Of a stretch of DNA of 64,000 nucleotides, positions 35,292 through 44,683 are shown in pieces; positions within the stretch are counted from its first letter, which is position 1, and every line of letters begins with the position of its first letter. The notes beneath the pieces were generated by a model. That model made no database searches. It was not told the origin of the DNA and saw nothing but the letters and a program-made list of their open reading frames with translations. The position numbers and the translations under genes are program-made. Source of the stretch: Tenacibaculum haliotis (GTDB lineage: Bacteria > Bacteroidota > Bacteroidia > Flavobacteriales > Flavobacteriaceae); NCBI RefSeq assembly GCF_025215075.1, contig NZ_JAOBTH010000026.1:248001-312000 (forward strand), in the 5' to 3' direction.

Positions 35292-37151
35292 TTATCCTTC
35301 TTCTTCAACAACATCTAATTCAACTTTTAAATTCTCGATGATAAATTTTTGTCTGTCTGGAGTGTTCTTCCCCATATAAAATTCTAACATTTGCTCTATC
35401 GACATTTCTTTATCTAACATAACAGGGTCTAAACGAATATCATCACCAATAAAATGAACAAATTCGTTTGGTGAAATTTCCCCTAATCCTTTAAATCGAG
35501 TTATTTCTGGTTTTCCTCTTAACTTCTCAATCGCTTCTCGCTTCTCCTCTTCTGAATAGCAGTAATAAGTATCTTTTTTATTACGAACTCTAAACAACGG
35601 AGTTTCTAAAATATATAAATGCCCTTCTTTAATTACTTCTGGGAAGAATTGTAAAAAGAACGTAATTAATAATAAACGAATGTGCATACCATCAACATCA
35701 GCATCTGTTGCTATTACAATATTGTTATAACGTAAATCTTGTAAACCGTCTTCTATATTTAAAGCTGCTTGCAATAAATTAAACTCCTCATTCTCGTATA
35801 CAATTTTCTTACTAAGTCCGTACGAGTTTAAAGGCTTCCCTTTTAAACTAAAAACGGCTTGCGTGTTTACATTTCTCGATTTTGTAATAGATCCAGATGC
35901 TGAATCTCCCTCGGTAATAAACAACGTAGAATCTAAATAAGTTTCTTTTTTTGTATCGCCTAAATGCACTCTACAATCTCGTAGTTTCTTATTGTGTAAA
36001 CTTGCTTTCTTTGCTCTGTCTTTTGCTAATTTTCGTATTCCTGATAATTCTTTACGTTCCTTTTCTGCTTGTATAATTTTACGTTGCAGCTTATCAGCCG
36101 TATCTACATTTTTATGTAAGTAATTATCTAACTTCGTTTTTAAAAAATCGTTGATATACGTTCTTACCGTTGGTAACTCGCCTCCCATATCAGTAGAACC
36201 TAATTTTGTTTTTGTTTGACTTTCAAAAACAGGTTCCATCACTTTAATTGCAATGGCTGATATAATTGATTTACGAATATCCGAAGCTTCAAAATTCTTA
36301 CCGTAAAACTCACGAATGGTTTTAACAATAGCTTCTCTAAATGCTGCTTGATGTGTACCACCTTGTGTAGTATGTTGTCCGTTTACAAACGAATGATATT
36401 CTTCTGAGTATTGTGTTTTACTGTGTGTGATAGCAACTTCAATATCATCTCCTTTTAAATGGATAATTGGATACAACATATCATCTTGACTGTTGTTATC
36501 TTCCAATAAATCTTTTAATCCGTTTTCAGACACATATTTTTCGCCGTTAAAAACAATCGTTAAACCTGTGTTTAAATACACATAGTTTTTAAGCATTTTA
36601 GCAACGTACTCGTTTCTGAATTTATAATTTTTAAAAATAGCTTCATCAGGTATAAAAGATACTTTTGTTCCTTTTCTGCGTGAAGTTTCTTCTAAAAACT
36701 CTTGATCGGTTAAATTTCCTTGTGAAAATTCTGCTGCTGCAGATTTACCATCTCTTGACGATTCTACTCTAAAAAACGAAGACAGTGCATTTACGGCTTT
36801 CGTACCTACACCATTTAATCCTACCGATTTTTTAAATGCTTTAGAATCGTACTTTCCTCCCGTATTCATTTTAGAAACTACATCTACTACTTTTCCTAAA
36901 GGAATACCACGACCGTAATCTCTTACAATAACTTTATTCCCTTGAATAGAAATTTCGATGGTTTTACCCGCTCCCATCACGTATTCATCAATAGAATTAT
37001 CTAAAACCTCTTTTACCAAAATATAAATTCCGTCATCGGCAGACGAACCGTCACCTAGTTTACCAATGTACATTCCCGGTCGCATACGGATGTGTTCTTT
37101 CCAATCGAGCGAGCGTATATTATCTTCGGTATATTTTGTTTCTTGAGTCAT
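35292..37151 (-). CDS. parE: Topoisomerase IV subunit B
   Basis: A 619-residue ATPase subunit of topoisomerase IV. The GHKL ATP-binding domain has [24 protein letters not shown] and [14 protein letters not shown]; the transducer and Toprim domain follow with [11 protein letters not shown] and [15 protein letters not shown], coordinating Mg2+. The length matches ParE rather than the longer GyrB. First gene of the parE-small ORF-parC-mscS unit. Confidence 0.93.
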   Translation of the reverse strand: MTQETKYTEDNIRSLDWKEHIRMRPGMYIGKLGDGSSADDGIYILVKEVLDNSIDEYVMGAGKTIEISIQGNKVIVRDYGRGIPLGKVVDVVSKMNTGGKYDSKAFKKSVGLNGVGTKAVNALSSFFRVESSRDGKSAAAEFSQGNLTDQEFLEETSRRKGTKVSFIPDEAIFKNYKFRNEYVAKMLKNYVYLNTGLTIVFNGEKYVSENGLKDLLEDNNSQDDMLYPIIHLKGDDIEVAITHSKTQYSEEYHSFVNGQHTTQGGTHQAAFREAIVKTIREFYGKNFEASDIRKSIISAIAIKVMEPVFESQTKTKLGSTDMGGELPTVRTYINDFLKTKLDNYLHKNVDTADKLQRKIIQAEKERKELSGIRKLAKDRAKKASLHNKKLRDCRVHLGDTKKETYLDSTLFITEGDSASGSITKSRNVNTQAVFSLKGKPLNSYGLSKKIVYENEEFNLLQAALNIEDGLQDLRYNNIVIATDADVDGMHIRLLLITFFLQFFPEVIKEGHLYILETPLFRVRNKKDTYYCYSEEEKREAIEKLRGKPEITRFKGLGEISPNEFVHFIGDDIRLDPVMLDKEMSIEQMLEFYMGKNTPDRQKFIIENLKVELDVVEEEG

Positions 37152-37207
37152 AAAAATTGAGGAAATTGAAGTCTCTGCTAAAGTAGTATTTACTCTTTAA
37201 AAACAAA

Positions 37208-37239
37208 AAACTCTGTTGAATTAGTTTTCAACAGAGTTT
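37208..37239 (-). terminator. Terminator after guaB
   Basis: A 13-bp perfect stem (AAACTCTGTTGAA / TTCAACAGAGTTT) with a 6-base loop and a T-rich tail on the minus strand, 24 bases past the guaB stop. Confidence 0.85.
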
Positions 37240-37263
37240 GATATTTATGAACTTTTACTAAAA

Positions 37264-38739
37264 TTACCTTCTACTATAATTTGGTGCTTCTTTGGTAATT
37301 GCTACATCATGCGGGTGACTTTCATTAATTCCGCTTGCGGTAATACGTACAAATTTACCCGTATTTTTTAGTGTTTCTATATCTTTAGATCCACAATATC
37401 CCATACCTGCACGTAAACCACCTACAAATTGATGAATACTTTCTTCTAATTCACCTTTATATGGTACACGACCAACAATACCTTCTGGTACTAGTTTTTT
37501 AATGTCATCTTCTACATCCTGAAAATAACGATCTTTAGAACCTTGTTTCATTGCTTCAACAGATCCCATTCCTCTATATGATTTAAACTTACGTCCTTCA
37601 TAAATAATCGTTTCTCCTGGTGATTCTTTTGTTCCTGCTAATAACGATCCTAACATTACACAATCTGCACCTGCTGCAATTGCTTTAGGAATATCTCCTG
37701 TATAACGAATACCTCCATCTGCAATTACTGGCACTCCACTTCCTTTTATAGCTGCTGCAACTTCTAATACTGCAGAAAACTGAGGAAAACCTACCCCTGC
37801 AACTACACGAGTTGTACAAATTGATCCTGGTCCAATACCTACTTTTACTGCATCAGCGCCAGCTTCAACTAAATATTTAGCTGCTTCAGGTGTTGCAATA
37901 TTACCTACAATAACATCTAATTCTGGAAATTTTTCTTTTACGTTTTTTAAAACAGCCACCACACCTTTTGTATGTCCGTGAGCTGTATCAATAATAACCG
38001 CATCTACGCCTGCTTTTACTAAAGCCTCTGCTCTATCAACAGCATCTGCTGTAACGCCTAATGCAGCTGCAACTCGTAAACGCCCATAAGTATCTTTATT
38101 TGCTATTGGTTTTTGGGTAACCTTTGTAATGTCTCTAAAGGTAATTAACCCCGAAAGTTTATAATTATCATCTACAATTAATAATTTTTCGATTTTATTT
38201 TCTTGTAAAATACTTTCTGCGGATTTTAATGATGTTCCTACTGATGCAGTAACCAAATTTTCTTTGGTCATTACTTCAACAATAGCTCTATCATTTTTAT
38301 GCTCAAAACGTAAATCACGATTGGTAACAATTCCTTTTAAAATTCCGTTATCATCAACTACAGGAATTCCACCAATACTATGTTCTTTCATTAACATTTT
38401 AGCATCTAAAACAACTGCCGTTAATGGTAACGTAACTGGATCGATAATCATTCCGCTTTCTGCACGTTTTACTTTACGAACTTCTTGAGCCTGTTGCTCG
38501 ATAGTCATATTTTTATGTAAAACACCTATACCTCCTTCTCTTGCCATAGCGATTGCCATTGCCGATTCGGTAACTGTATCCATAGCTGCTGAAACTATAG
38601 GAACATTGATTGTTATATTTTTAGTGAATTTTGTTTGAATAGATACCTCTCTTGGAAGTACTTCTGAATAAGCTGGTACTAATAAAACGTCGTCATACGT
38701 TAAACCTTCGCCTACTATTTTTGATTGATGAGCTTGCAT
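37264..38739 (-). CDS. guaB: IMP dehydrogenase
   Basis: A 491-residue enzyme oxidising IMP to XMP with NAD, the committed step of GMP synthesis. The barrel contains the catalytic Cys in [13 protein letters not shown] (C308) and the flap Arg-Tyr (GRVPYKG). Two CBS domains (about residues 97-210) form the usual regulatory insert. ATG 38739 ([19 protein letters not shown]) is chosen over a TTG two codons upstream. A TATATTTG box lies 38 bases upstream. Confidence 0.96.
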   Translation of the reverse strand: MQAHQSKIVGEGLTYDDVLLVPAYSEVLPREVSIQTKFTKNITINVPIVSAAMDTVTESAMAIAMAREGGIGVLHKNMTIEQQAQEVRKVKRAESGMIIDPVTLPLTAVVLDAKMLMKEHSIGGIPVVDDNGILKGIVTNRDLRFEHKNDRAIVEVMTKENLVTASVGTSLKSAESILQENKIEKLLIVDDNYKLSGLITFRDITKVTQKPIANKDTYGRLRVAAALGVTADAVDRAEALVKAGVDAVIIDTAHGHTKGVVAVLKNVKEKFPELDVIVGNIATPEAAKYLVEAGADAVKVGIGPGSICTTRVVAGVGFPQFSAVLEVAAAIKGSGVPVIADGGIRYTGDIPKAIAAGADCVMLGSLLAGTKESPGETIIYEGRKFKSYRGMGSVEAMKQGSKDRYFQDVEDDIKKLVPEGIVGRVPYKGELEESIHQFVGGLRAGMGYCGSKDIETLKNTGKFVRITASGINESHPHDVAITKEAPNYSRR

Positions 38740-38776
38740 GTGCAATTAATTTAGTGTGTTGTTAATTAATTACGTG

Positions 38777-38784
38777 CAAATATA
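38777..38784 (-). promoter_or_regulatory. -7 box of guaB
   Basis: Minus strand TATATTTG matches TAnnTTTG exactly. It gives a leader of roughly 30 bases. No strict TTTG lies at the ideal -33 spacing. Confidence 0.5.
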
Positions 38785-38897
38785 CTACAAATAACGGCAA
38801 CTCAATTTTAAATTAAGGTTAACAAAATAATTTTTCTTTAGGACCCATTTTATACTTTAATTTAAAGTATGTACTTATAAAAACTAAAGTAGTATGT

Positions 38898-38925
38898 TTT
38901 GTTTAGCATACATGCCTTACTTTTG
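38898..38925 (+). promoter_or_regulatory. Promoter of the membrane metal-dependent hydrolase gene
   Basis: TTTG (38898-38901), a 16-base spacer, and TACTTTTG (38918-38925), eight bases before the ATG at 38934. The short leader suggests nearly leaderless translation. Confidence 0.5.
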
Positions 38926-38933
38926 TTTATTAT

Positions 38934-39932
38934 ATGGATTCACTTACTCAAATAATATTAGGAGCCGCTGTTGGCGAAGCTGTTTTAGGTAAAAAAATCG
39001 GAAACAAAGCCATGTTTTATGGCGCAATTGCAGGAACAATTCCTGATTTAGATGTGCTTGCTTCTTATTTTACAGATACAGTTACAGCTCTTAATATTCA
39101 TCGTGGATTTACACATTCCATACTCTTTTCTATACTCTTCGCTCCTGTTTTTGGTTGGTTGGTTTCTCGTTATGAGAAATACAAGAATTTTAAAAATTGG
39201 TCTTGGTTATTTTTCTGGACTTTTATAACACATCCTATTTTAGATGCTCATACCACTTGGGGAACGCAGTTTTTTTGGCCTTTTGATATTCGGTTAGCAT
39301 TTAAAACAATTTTTGTTATCGATCCGCTTTACACAATGCCTTTTTTAGTTTTTCTATTATTAGCTATGAAGCAAAAACGAACCTCTAGGAAACGACAGAT
39401 TTATAATAAAATTGGCTTAATAGCTAGCTCTACTTACTTAATACTTACATTTTTTTTTAAATGGATGGCTTTCAATCAATTTGAAGCAGCTTTAAAAACA
39501 CAAAACATATCATATTTACAATTAAATACCAGACCTTCTCCAATGAATACCGTTCTATGGAGCGCTAATATAGAAACAGAAAACACATATCTATTAGCCA
39601 ATTATTCATTTTTTGACACACAACCTATTACTTTTAATTCTTATAAAAAAAATCATCATTTATTAGGAAACCTAGCTGATAATAAAAAAATAAAAGAAAT
39701 GATTGCTATTTCAGAAGGTTGGTATACTATTACAAAAAAGAATGATATCCTTTATTATAATGACTTACGGTTTGGACTTTTAAGTTTGGCACCAAACTCT
39801 CAAAACTTTGTTTTTAAATATAAAATTACTGAAGATGATTTAGGTAATATTCAATTTACTGAAGAACCTAAAGATAAACGCGATGGAAAAAAATTACTTT
39901 CCCAATTATGGACACGTATAAAAGGAAATTAA
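38934..39932 (+). CDS. Membrane-bound metal-dependent hydrolase (DUF457/YdjM-like)
   Basis: A 332-residue protein of the YbcI/YdjM (DUF457) group. The N-terminus MDSLTQIILGAAVGEAVLGKKIGNKAMFYGAIAGTIPDLDVL and the HRGFTHSILF motif supply the Asp and His metal ligands that define the family, followed by WTFITHPILDAHTTWG. Four or five membrane helices lie in the first 190 residues; the last 140 residues form a soluble domain. The substrate is unknown. Separate gene with its own promoter. Confidence 0.85.
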   Translation: MDSLTQIILGAAVGEAVLGKKIGNKAMFYGAIAGTIPDLDVLASYFTDTVTALNIHRGFTHSILFSILFAPVFGWLVSRYEKYKNFKNWSWLFFWTFITHPILDAHTTWGTQFFWPFDIRLAFKTIFVIDPLYTMPFLVFLLLAMKQKRTSRKRQIYNKIGLIASSTYLILTFFFKWMAFNQFEAALKTQNISYLQLNTRPSPMNTVLWSANIETENTYLLANYSFFDTQPITFNSYKKNHHLLGNLADNKKIKEMIAISEGWYTITKKNDILYYNDLRFGLLSLAPNSQNFVFKYKITEDDLGNIQFTEEPKDKRDGKKLLSQLWTRIKGN

Positions 39933-39984
39933 AGATAGTAGTTTGTAACTCTCTTAGTCTATAATTTAATTTTTATGTATAAAA

Positions 39985-40566
39985 TTATTTTTTCTGGAAT
40001 ATCACAAACAACTCCATACCTTTTCTATTGTGATAAGAATTATAGCAAGATTCCATTTTAATAATATTTAAATAAGGTTTAAAATAAGTACTATACTCTT
40101 CTTTACTGCCTCCAAAAGGCGGATGATCTTCATTTAATTTTGCATCAAATAACAAACCTACTAATTTTCCGTTTTCACTAAGTAAATCATTAATTTTTGA
40201 AGCATATTTTGCACGTAAATTCGGGTCAATAGCGCAAAAAAAAGTTTGTTCTATTATTAAATCAAAAGTAGAATCTATATCAAAAAAATTAGCATTAATT
40301 AATTGTGCTGAAGGAAAATTTGGAACTCTTTTTTTTAAGTTACTTAAAGGTTCTTTAGAAATATCAACTACAAAAACATTTTTAAATCCGTTATTAAAAA
40401 GATATTCTGCTTCGTAAGAATTTCCTCCTCCAGGAATTAAAATTTTTAGTTCTTTATTTTCTAATTGATCAAAATAAGCTTTTAAAGGTGGAGAAACTAC
40501 TCCTAAATCCCATCCAATTTTATTAGATGTATATTTCTTTCCCCAAAAATTTGCAGATAAATCCAT
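39985..40566 (-). CDS. SAM-dependent methyltransferase (TPMT-like)
   Basis: A 193-residue class I methyltransferase. The SAM-binding motif I is KILIPGGGNSYEAEYLF, followed by FVVDISKEPL, and an internal EQTFFCAIDP motif typical of the thiopurine S-methyltransferase family. In bacteria these act on small thiols, selenium or tellurium compounds, although the native substrate here is not known. It starts 46 bases after the end of the 4-TM protein gene on the same strand. Confidence 0.85.
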   Translation of the reverse strand: MDLSANFWGKKYTSNKIGWDLGVVSPPLKAYFDQLENKELKILIPGGGNSYEAEYLFNNGFKNVFVVDISKEPLSNLKKRVPNFPSAQLINANFFDIDSTFDLIIEQTFFCAIDPNLRAKYASKINDLLSENGKLVGLLFDAKLNEDHPPFGGSKEEYSTYFKPYLNIIKMESCYNSYHNRKGMELFVIFQKK

Positions 40567-40611
40567 TTATTAAATATTTAGCTTTAAAAATGAAAATTGT
40601 TTGTGTACACT

Positions 40612-41115
40612 TTATTCTAAAGTTAACTTCTTTTTAAAAATCAATTGATTAAAAATCATTAAAACAGCCATTCCGAATGAAAGAGTCATAAATAACCCCG
40701 AAATCATAATAATATATTTCATCCAGGTAATTCCTGTCCACATTAAATAAATTCCACCAAAGGTGCTAATTATTGACACAAAAGGTTCAATCATTAAAAA
40801 CAACTTTAGCCTTTTATTAATGCTTGTTGTAGCTAAAATAATTGCCAATAAAAAGAAAATTACAGAGAGTGATAAAATATGATTATGCACCATTGTTTTG
40901 ATTTCTCCTGCCGATTTTTTAAACTTCATTGTAGTAGCCTCTTCTACATCTTCGTTTCCTAAATAACGCTCTTCTATTCCTGTTGGATTAGAATTTGTTG
41001 TATCTCTAACAAATGATATTCCGCCAAAAAAACCAATACTTAAGGTACAAACAAAAGCGAGTATTAATAATTTTATTTCTTTCGGAAATTGATGAATTAC
41101 ACCGTGAACTTGCAT
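40612..41115 (-). CDS. Four-helix membrane protein coupled to the FMN-binding protein
   Basis: A 167-residue integral membrane protein I do not recognise. Hydrophobic segments lie at about 13-36, 80-97, 103-127 and 132-158. A periplasmic loop (37-70) is acidic (GIEERYLGNEDVEEA). His77 and His79 (MVHNHILSLS) sit at the membrane entry of helix 2, as heme or quinone ligands often do, but no heme family is evident. Its ATG abuts the stop of the flavin-binding gene with no gap, so the two are co-translated and probably act as partners, perhaps passing electrons from the membrane to the exported flavoprotein (inference). Confidence 0.7.
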   Translation of the reverse strand: MQVHGVIHQFPKEIKLLILAFVCTLSIGFFGGISFVRDTTNSNPTGIEERYLGNEDVEEATTMKFKKSAGEIKTMVHNHILSLSVIFFLLAIILATTSINKRLKLFLMIEPFVSIISTFGGIYLMWTGITWMKYIIMISGLFMTLSFGMAVLMIFNQLIFKKKLTLE

Positions 41116-41652
41116 TTACAATACTTTATTTTTATGAAGGATTTCTAAATTTTGTAGAAAAGTATTCACTGCAATTGTCATTGAAGAAGCTGAAATTGTT
41201 GCTCCTGATATTGCCATAATATCTTTTTCGTATTTTAAAGTATCTTTTGATGTTTTGCCTATAAATTGCTTTAACCAACGCTTACTACCAATTTCGCCGC
41301 CATAATCTTCGCGGTATATTAATACCTTGGTTTTTATCACAATTAATTGTTTATCTAATAAAACTAAGTAATCAAATTCATCTGTTTTACTTGGTGCTTT
41401 ATCAATAAAAACATACCCTAAAACGTTATCTTCAATTGTTATTTTAAATAAATTTTCTTCAGAAATTTTACTCTTTAATTTATTGTTAATTGCTTTTGGA
41501 ACAATTATTTTACTTAGCGAAAAGTCTTCAACATTAAATGTTTTTTTAATTTCCTTATCAACTTTCTTCTTCAGCTTTTTAGGAATACTAAAAGATAGCA
41601 ACCCTAAGGAAGTAACAATAAATAAGAAAAGTAATAAAATACGAGTTTTCAT
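41116..41652 (-). CDS. Exported FMN-binding domain protein
   Basis: A 178-residue protein with an N-terminal signal or anchor helix (RILLLFLFIVTSLGLLSF) and an FMN-binding domain like NqrC/RnfG: the strand GYVFIDKAPSK, the GGEIGSKRWLKQFIGK segment, and the motif S149-GAT-ISASSMT. Thr152 in SGAT is where ApbE attaches FMN covalently in related proteins. The usual acidic residue three before the Ser is Met146 here, while Asp144 is five before it. The domain should face the periplasm. A putative operator lies between the promoter -33 and -7 boxes. Confidence 0.85.
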   Translation of the reverse strand: MKTRILLLFLFIVTSLGLLSFSIPKKLKKKVDKEIKKTFNVEDFSLSKIIVPKAINNKLKSKISEENLFKITIEDNVLGYVFIDKAPSKTDEFDYLVLLDKQLIVIKTKVLIYREDYGGEIGSKRWLKQFIGKTSKDTLKYEKDIMAISGATISASSMTIAVNTFLQNLEILHKNKVL

Positions 41653-41656
41653 ATTG

Positions 41657-41691
41657 CAAAAATATTAGAATTAGTCTAAATAAAAAACAAA
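41657..41691 (-). promoter_or_regulatory. Promoter of the FMN-binding gene with embedded operator
   Basis: Minus strand: a TTTG-type -33 box, a 23-base spacer, and TATTTTTG at 41664-41657, four bases before the ATG. Within the spacer and -7 lies the motif TTTATTTAGACTAATTCTAA (41684-41665), a close match to the motif copies around the porin gene. A bound repressor here would block RNA polymerase. Confidence 0.55.
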
Positions 41692-41755
41692 AACCGAACC
41701 AAATTATAAAAACTTGATTCGATTATTGCAAAAAATAACAAACTTCTAATACAAA

Positions 41756-42940
41756 TTAGAACCAAACACCAAACCCTAAGTTTAATTGCTTGATTGTTTG
41801 ACTACCGTCTATTGCATTGTTTTTAAATTGATAATCTGCTTTAAATGCAGCACCTGGTGCAACTTTATAAGTTAAACCAAACGTTAATTCATTACGATCG
41901 TATGCTAAATTTTTAGCCAATCCACCATCAGTTGAAGCATGTGTATTGTAATCTTCGTAGCGTGCAAAAGCAAATAATTGTTGTTTTTTATCTTGTGGTA
42001 ATAAATTATATGCAGTTTCTACATACCATCCTTGTAAAGCGCTTCCTAAATCTACAGTACTTCCTGAAACAGTACTGTAATATTCGTTATATTCCTTACT
42101 ATCAGAAATACTTGCGTGAATAAACTGACCACGAGCTGTAAAACGTTGGTATGCATAACGAGCATCAAAACCTACCATTGCAATACCTACATCAGAACCA
42201 TCAATATTCTCTATAGCCTGTTCCGATTGAGTTCTTCCAAAATACCCTGATAATCCTAAACGTAAACCTGGTACTCCGTAATAATCTACCTTTCCTGAGA
42301 AGTTTACATTATTCATCATAGATTCAGCTCCTTTTTGACGACCGTTTCTAAAACCATTTTTACCGCCTAAAAATTTACCATTATTATCAGATACAAAGCC
42401 ATTAAACATATATGCTTGGTAACGTAAAGATGCTTCATCCCATCTACCAGAAATACCTAAACCAATTTCTCTCCAAGTAGAAGGCACAATAGATTTATCC
42501 ATACTTGGTCTTTCAACACCGTTAAAAGTAGTTGGTTCGTGATATTCATTTACAATACCCATTGGTACTAACATTAAACCTGCTCTTAAGTTTAAATTAT
42601 CTGTTAATGTATACTGTAAAAAAGCTTGTTCTATGTATACTTCTTTTACGTGTTCAAACTCAATTTCAGTAATAAATTGTGTGCGTTCGTTAAATTTATA
42701 TCCTAATAACATAACCATTCTATGCACATCTAACATGGCATTTTGTCCTGTCGCTCTATTGTAATGAACCTCTGCATAACCACCAACAGTTAAACCTTTT
42801 TGGGTTAAATTAGAAGATAAGATACGTTGTGCTGCATTTTGCTGACTTTGTGGATTCGTAGGAATACTATCTTGCGGAGCCGATTGCGCTGTTACAAATA
42901 ATGATGCAGTTAATAGTACTGCAAAAAACACTTTTTTCAT
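41756..42940 (-). CDS. Porin of the phosphate-selective O/P type
   Basis: A 394-residue outer-membrane beta-barrel with a signal peptide (MKKVFFAVLLTASLFVTAQ), a short N-terminal Gln/Asn-rich linker, and strands ending in the aromatic C-terminus LNLGFGVWF. Segments such as GYAEVHYNRATG, LRAGLMLVPMGIVNEYHEPTTFNGVERP and GLGISGRW match the OprP/OprO-like porins found in Bacteroidota. The ligand is not determinable. Its promoter is flanked by three copies of the palindromic motif also found in front of the FMN-binding gene. Confidence 0.88.
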   Translation of the reverse strand: MKKVFFAVLLTASLFVTAQSAPQDSIPTNPQSQQNAAQRILSSNLTQKGLTVGGYAEVHYNRATGQNAMLDVHRMVMLLGYKFNERTQFITEIEFEHVKEVYIEQAFLQYTLTDNLNLRAGLMLVPMGIVNEYHEPTTFNGVERPSMDKSIVPSTWREIGLGISGRWDEASLRYQAYMFNGFVSDNNGKFLGGKNGFRNGRQKGAESMMNNVNFSGKVDYYGVPGLRLGLSGYFGRTQSEQAIENIDGSDVGIAMVGFDARYAYQRFTARGQFIHASISDSKEYNEYYSTVSGSTVDLGSALQGWYVETAYNLLPQDKKQQLFAFARYEDYNTHASTDGGLAKNLAYDRNELTFGLTYKVAPGAAFKADYQFKNNAIDGSQTIKQLNLGFGVWF

Positions 42941-42941
42941 C

Positions 42942-42967
42942 TTTATTTAGATTAATTTTAAATAATT
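42942..42967 (-). promoter_or_regulatory. Operator-like site in the porin leader
   Basis: On the plus strand TTTATTTAGATTAATTTTAA followed by ATAATT. The outer arms TTATTTA and TAAATAA are palindromic. It starts two bases before the porin ATG and lies downstream of the predicted transcription start. Confidence 0.5.
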
Positions 42968-42983
42968 AATTGTTTTACGGGTG

Positions 42984-43014
42984 CAAATGTAAAAGAGTTA
43001 ATTAATTTAACAAA
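42984..43014 (-). promoter_or_regulatory. Porin promoter
   Basis: Minus strand TTTG (43014-43011), a 19-base spacer and TACATTTG (42991-42984), an excellent Bacteroidota -33/-7 pair. Confidence 0.65.
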
Positions 43015-43074
43015 GTTTATTAAGATTTATTTTAAATAAACTTTAACACTTTATCTAAAATAAATCTTAATAAC
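43012..43074. promoter_or_regulatory. Two head-to-head operator copies upstream of the porin promoter
   Basis: Plus-strand copy 43015-43041 and minus-strand copy 43074-43049 share TTATTAAGATTTATTTTA followed by R-ATAAA. Because they face each other, TTAAGATTTATTTTA (43020-43034) and its complement (43056-43070) form a 15-bp inverted repeat with a 21-base spacer. AAAGTTTATT (43012-43021) and AATAAACTTT (43035-43044) form a second, shorter one. It overlaps the -33 box edge. Confidence 0.55.
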
Positions 43075-43092
43075 TTAAAAATCAAAAAGTTA

Positions 43093-44649
43093 TTATTTTA
43101 CAGTTTTAAGGTAGCTTATCACAGCTTTTCTAATATCAGCACTTAATTCGGTTGGTTTTGGTTTGTAAACCGAAATAACATCAGGGTTTTTATCTGATAG
43201 ACCAGGTATATCTAATCCACGTAATAAATAATCAGAAAATGCTACTGTATAGGTTTTATCAACAATAATGGCTTCTTTTCCTATCAACCATTTACCCGCT
43301 ACTTTATTTGCGTTATAACGTTGTAAATAAGCACCAGTACCTGCTGCTTTAAAACCATATTCTAAAACTTCCTTTAATAGACTTCCTTTAATATCTACTT
43401 TTAAAATAGCGCCTCCATAAGGCAAAACTCTAAAAATATCAACTACATTTATAGCACCATCTAACGCATCGTCAATACGAACAGAACCTCCATTTACCAA
43501 TGCACAATCTACTTTGTCATCATAAGCAAAACTCATCGCTTTTGTAATAATTTCTCCCATATTAGTTTGAATACTTCTAATTGGTGTTTCTCTAGCATCT
43601 AATGGCTCCTTTGCATTAAAGATCACTTCATATGGGTTCGCTACAATATCTTGAATTTTTGTTTTTAGTACTTTTTGCCATTTCGTAACAATAGCACCTA
43701 CTTTTTCATCTGTAGGTATTTGAGCATTAATTTCTTTTAATTCTGATTTTAACTGAATTTTCTTTGTTGATAAATCATATTCAAAGCGATGAATATAAAC
43801 TGTTTTTGCGTTTGCATCTGCTTTTGCTATGATTACTTTTCCAACATTTTCATAGGTATTAGTATGCTCGTGACCTCCCATAATTAATGGAATATTAGGA
43901 AACATTTCTGCTACTTTTTTATCCTGTTCAAGTGTTAAATGCGTTAACCCGATAACAACATCTACTTTATCTTTTATATTATTATAAGCTCTTTGTATTT
44001 CTTTATAGATTTCTCCGTAATACACATACCCTTTCGGATTTGAAGGAATACATGCACTTATAAAACCTACTTTTAATTTAGTGCCATCTTCGTTTTCAAA
44101 TTCCCTGATATAAGAATCTTTTAAATATTCTTTTTCTCCATTGATTTTTTTATGAAAGTATTCCTGTTTTCCGTCTTTATTGTGTAATACATTTGCAGAA
44201 ATCCAATCGAATTTACTTTCATTTAATCTTTCTTGTAAATTTGTATAACTTAAATCGAATTCGTGATTACCAAAAGCAACCAAATCAAAATTCATGGCAT
44301 TCATTACTTCTACCATTTGCTTACCTCTTACACGAGATCCATTAACTTTCATGGTACCTATTAATGATGGATTTAAAAAATCGCCTGCTAAAACAAGCAT
44401 GCTATTTTTATTTTCTTTTAATACGTTTTGGTGCACAGTTTCTACTCTAGCCATCCCCCCAAACTCATCGTTTTGAATGGGTGCTATTTCATAAACATCG
44501 TTTAATTGAAGTATGTTAAAATATGTTTTTCCTGCTTCTTTTTTAAATTGATGTGAAGCAATAGCAGTTTTTTTATTGTTTTTTTTAGAATCACAACCAA
44601 CAATAGTAATTGTTAGTATAATTATAAATAAAATTTTAATTTGTTTCAT
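43093..44649 (-). CDS. Lipoprotein 5'-nucleotidase/metallophosphatase (UshA family)
   Basis: A 518-residue two-domain enzyme with a lipoprotein signal (MKQIKILFIIILTITIVGC, Cys19). The calcineurin-like phosphatase domain has LNDVYE (Asp51; the usual second His is Tyr53), GGMARV, LAGDFLNPS (Asp90), FGNHEFDL (Asn128, His129), a later LTH and GGHEH; the C-terminal nucleotidase domain has NGGSVRIDD and FRVLPYGG. The DVYE variant is a known subgroup of bifunctional 2',3'-cyclic phosphodiesterase/5'-nucleotidases. It should dephosphorylate nucleotides outside the inner membrane. Confidence 0.9.
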   Translation of the reverse strand: MKQIKILFIIILTITIVGCDSKKNNKKTAIASHQFKKEAGKTYFNILQLNDVYEIAPIQNDEFGGMARVETVHQNVLKENKNSMLVLAGDFLNPSLIGTMKVNGSRVRGKQMVEVMNAMNFDLVAFGNHEFDLSYTNLQERLNESKFDWISANVLHNKDGKQEYFHKKINGEKEYLKDSYIREFENEDGTKLKVGFISACIPSNPKGYVYYGEIYKEIQRAYNNIKDKVDVVIGLTHLTLEQDKKVAEMFPNIPLIMGGHEHTNTYENVGKVIIAKADANAKTVYIHRFEYDLSTKKIQLKSELKEINAQIPTDEKVGAIVTKWQKVLKTKIQDIVANPYEVIFNAKEPLDARETPIRSIQTNMGEIITKAMSFAYDDKVDCALVNGGSVRIDDALDGAINVVDIFRVLPYGGAILKVDIKGSLLKEVLEYGFKAAGTGAYLQRYNANKVAGKWLIGKEAIIVDKTYTVAFSDYLLRGLDIPGLSDKNPDVISVYKPKPTELSADIRKAVISYLKTVK

Positions 44650-44683
44650 TGATTTTTTTTTTAATGCAACAAATTTACATATT

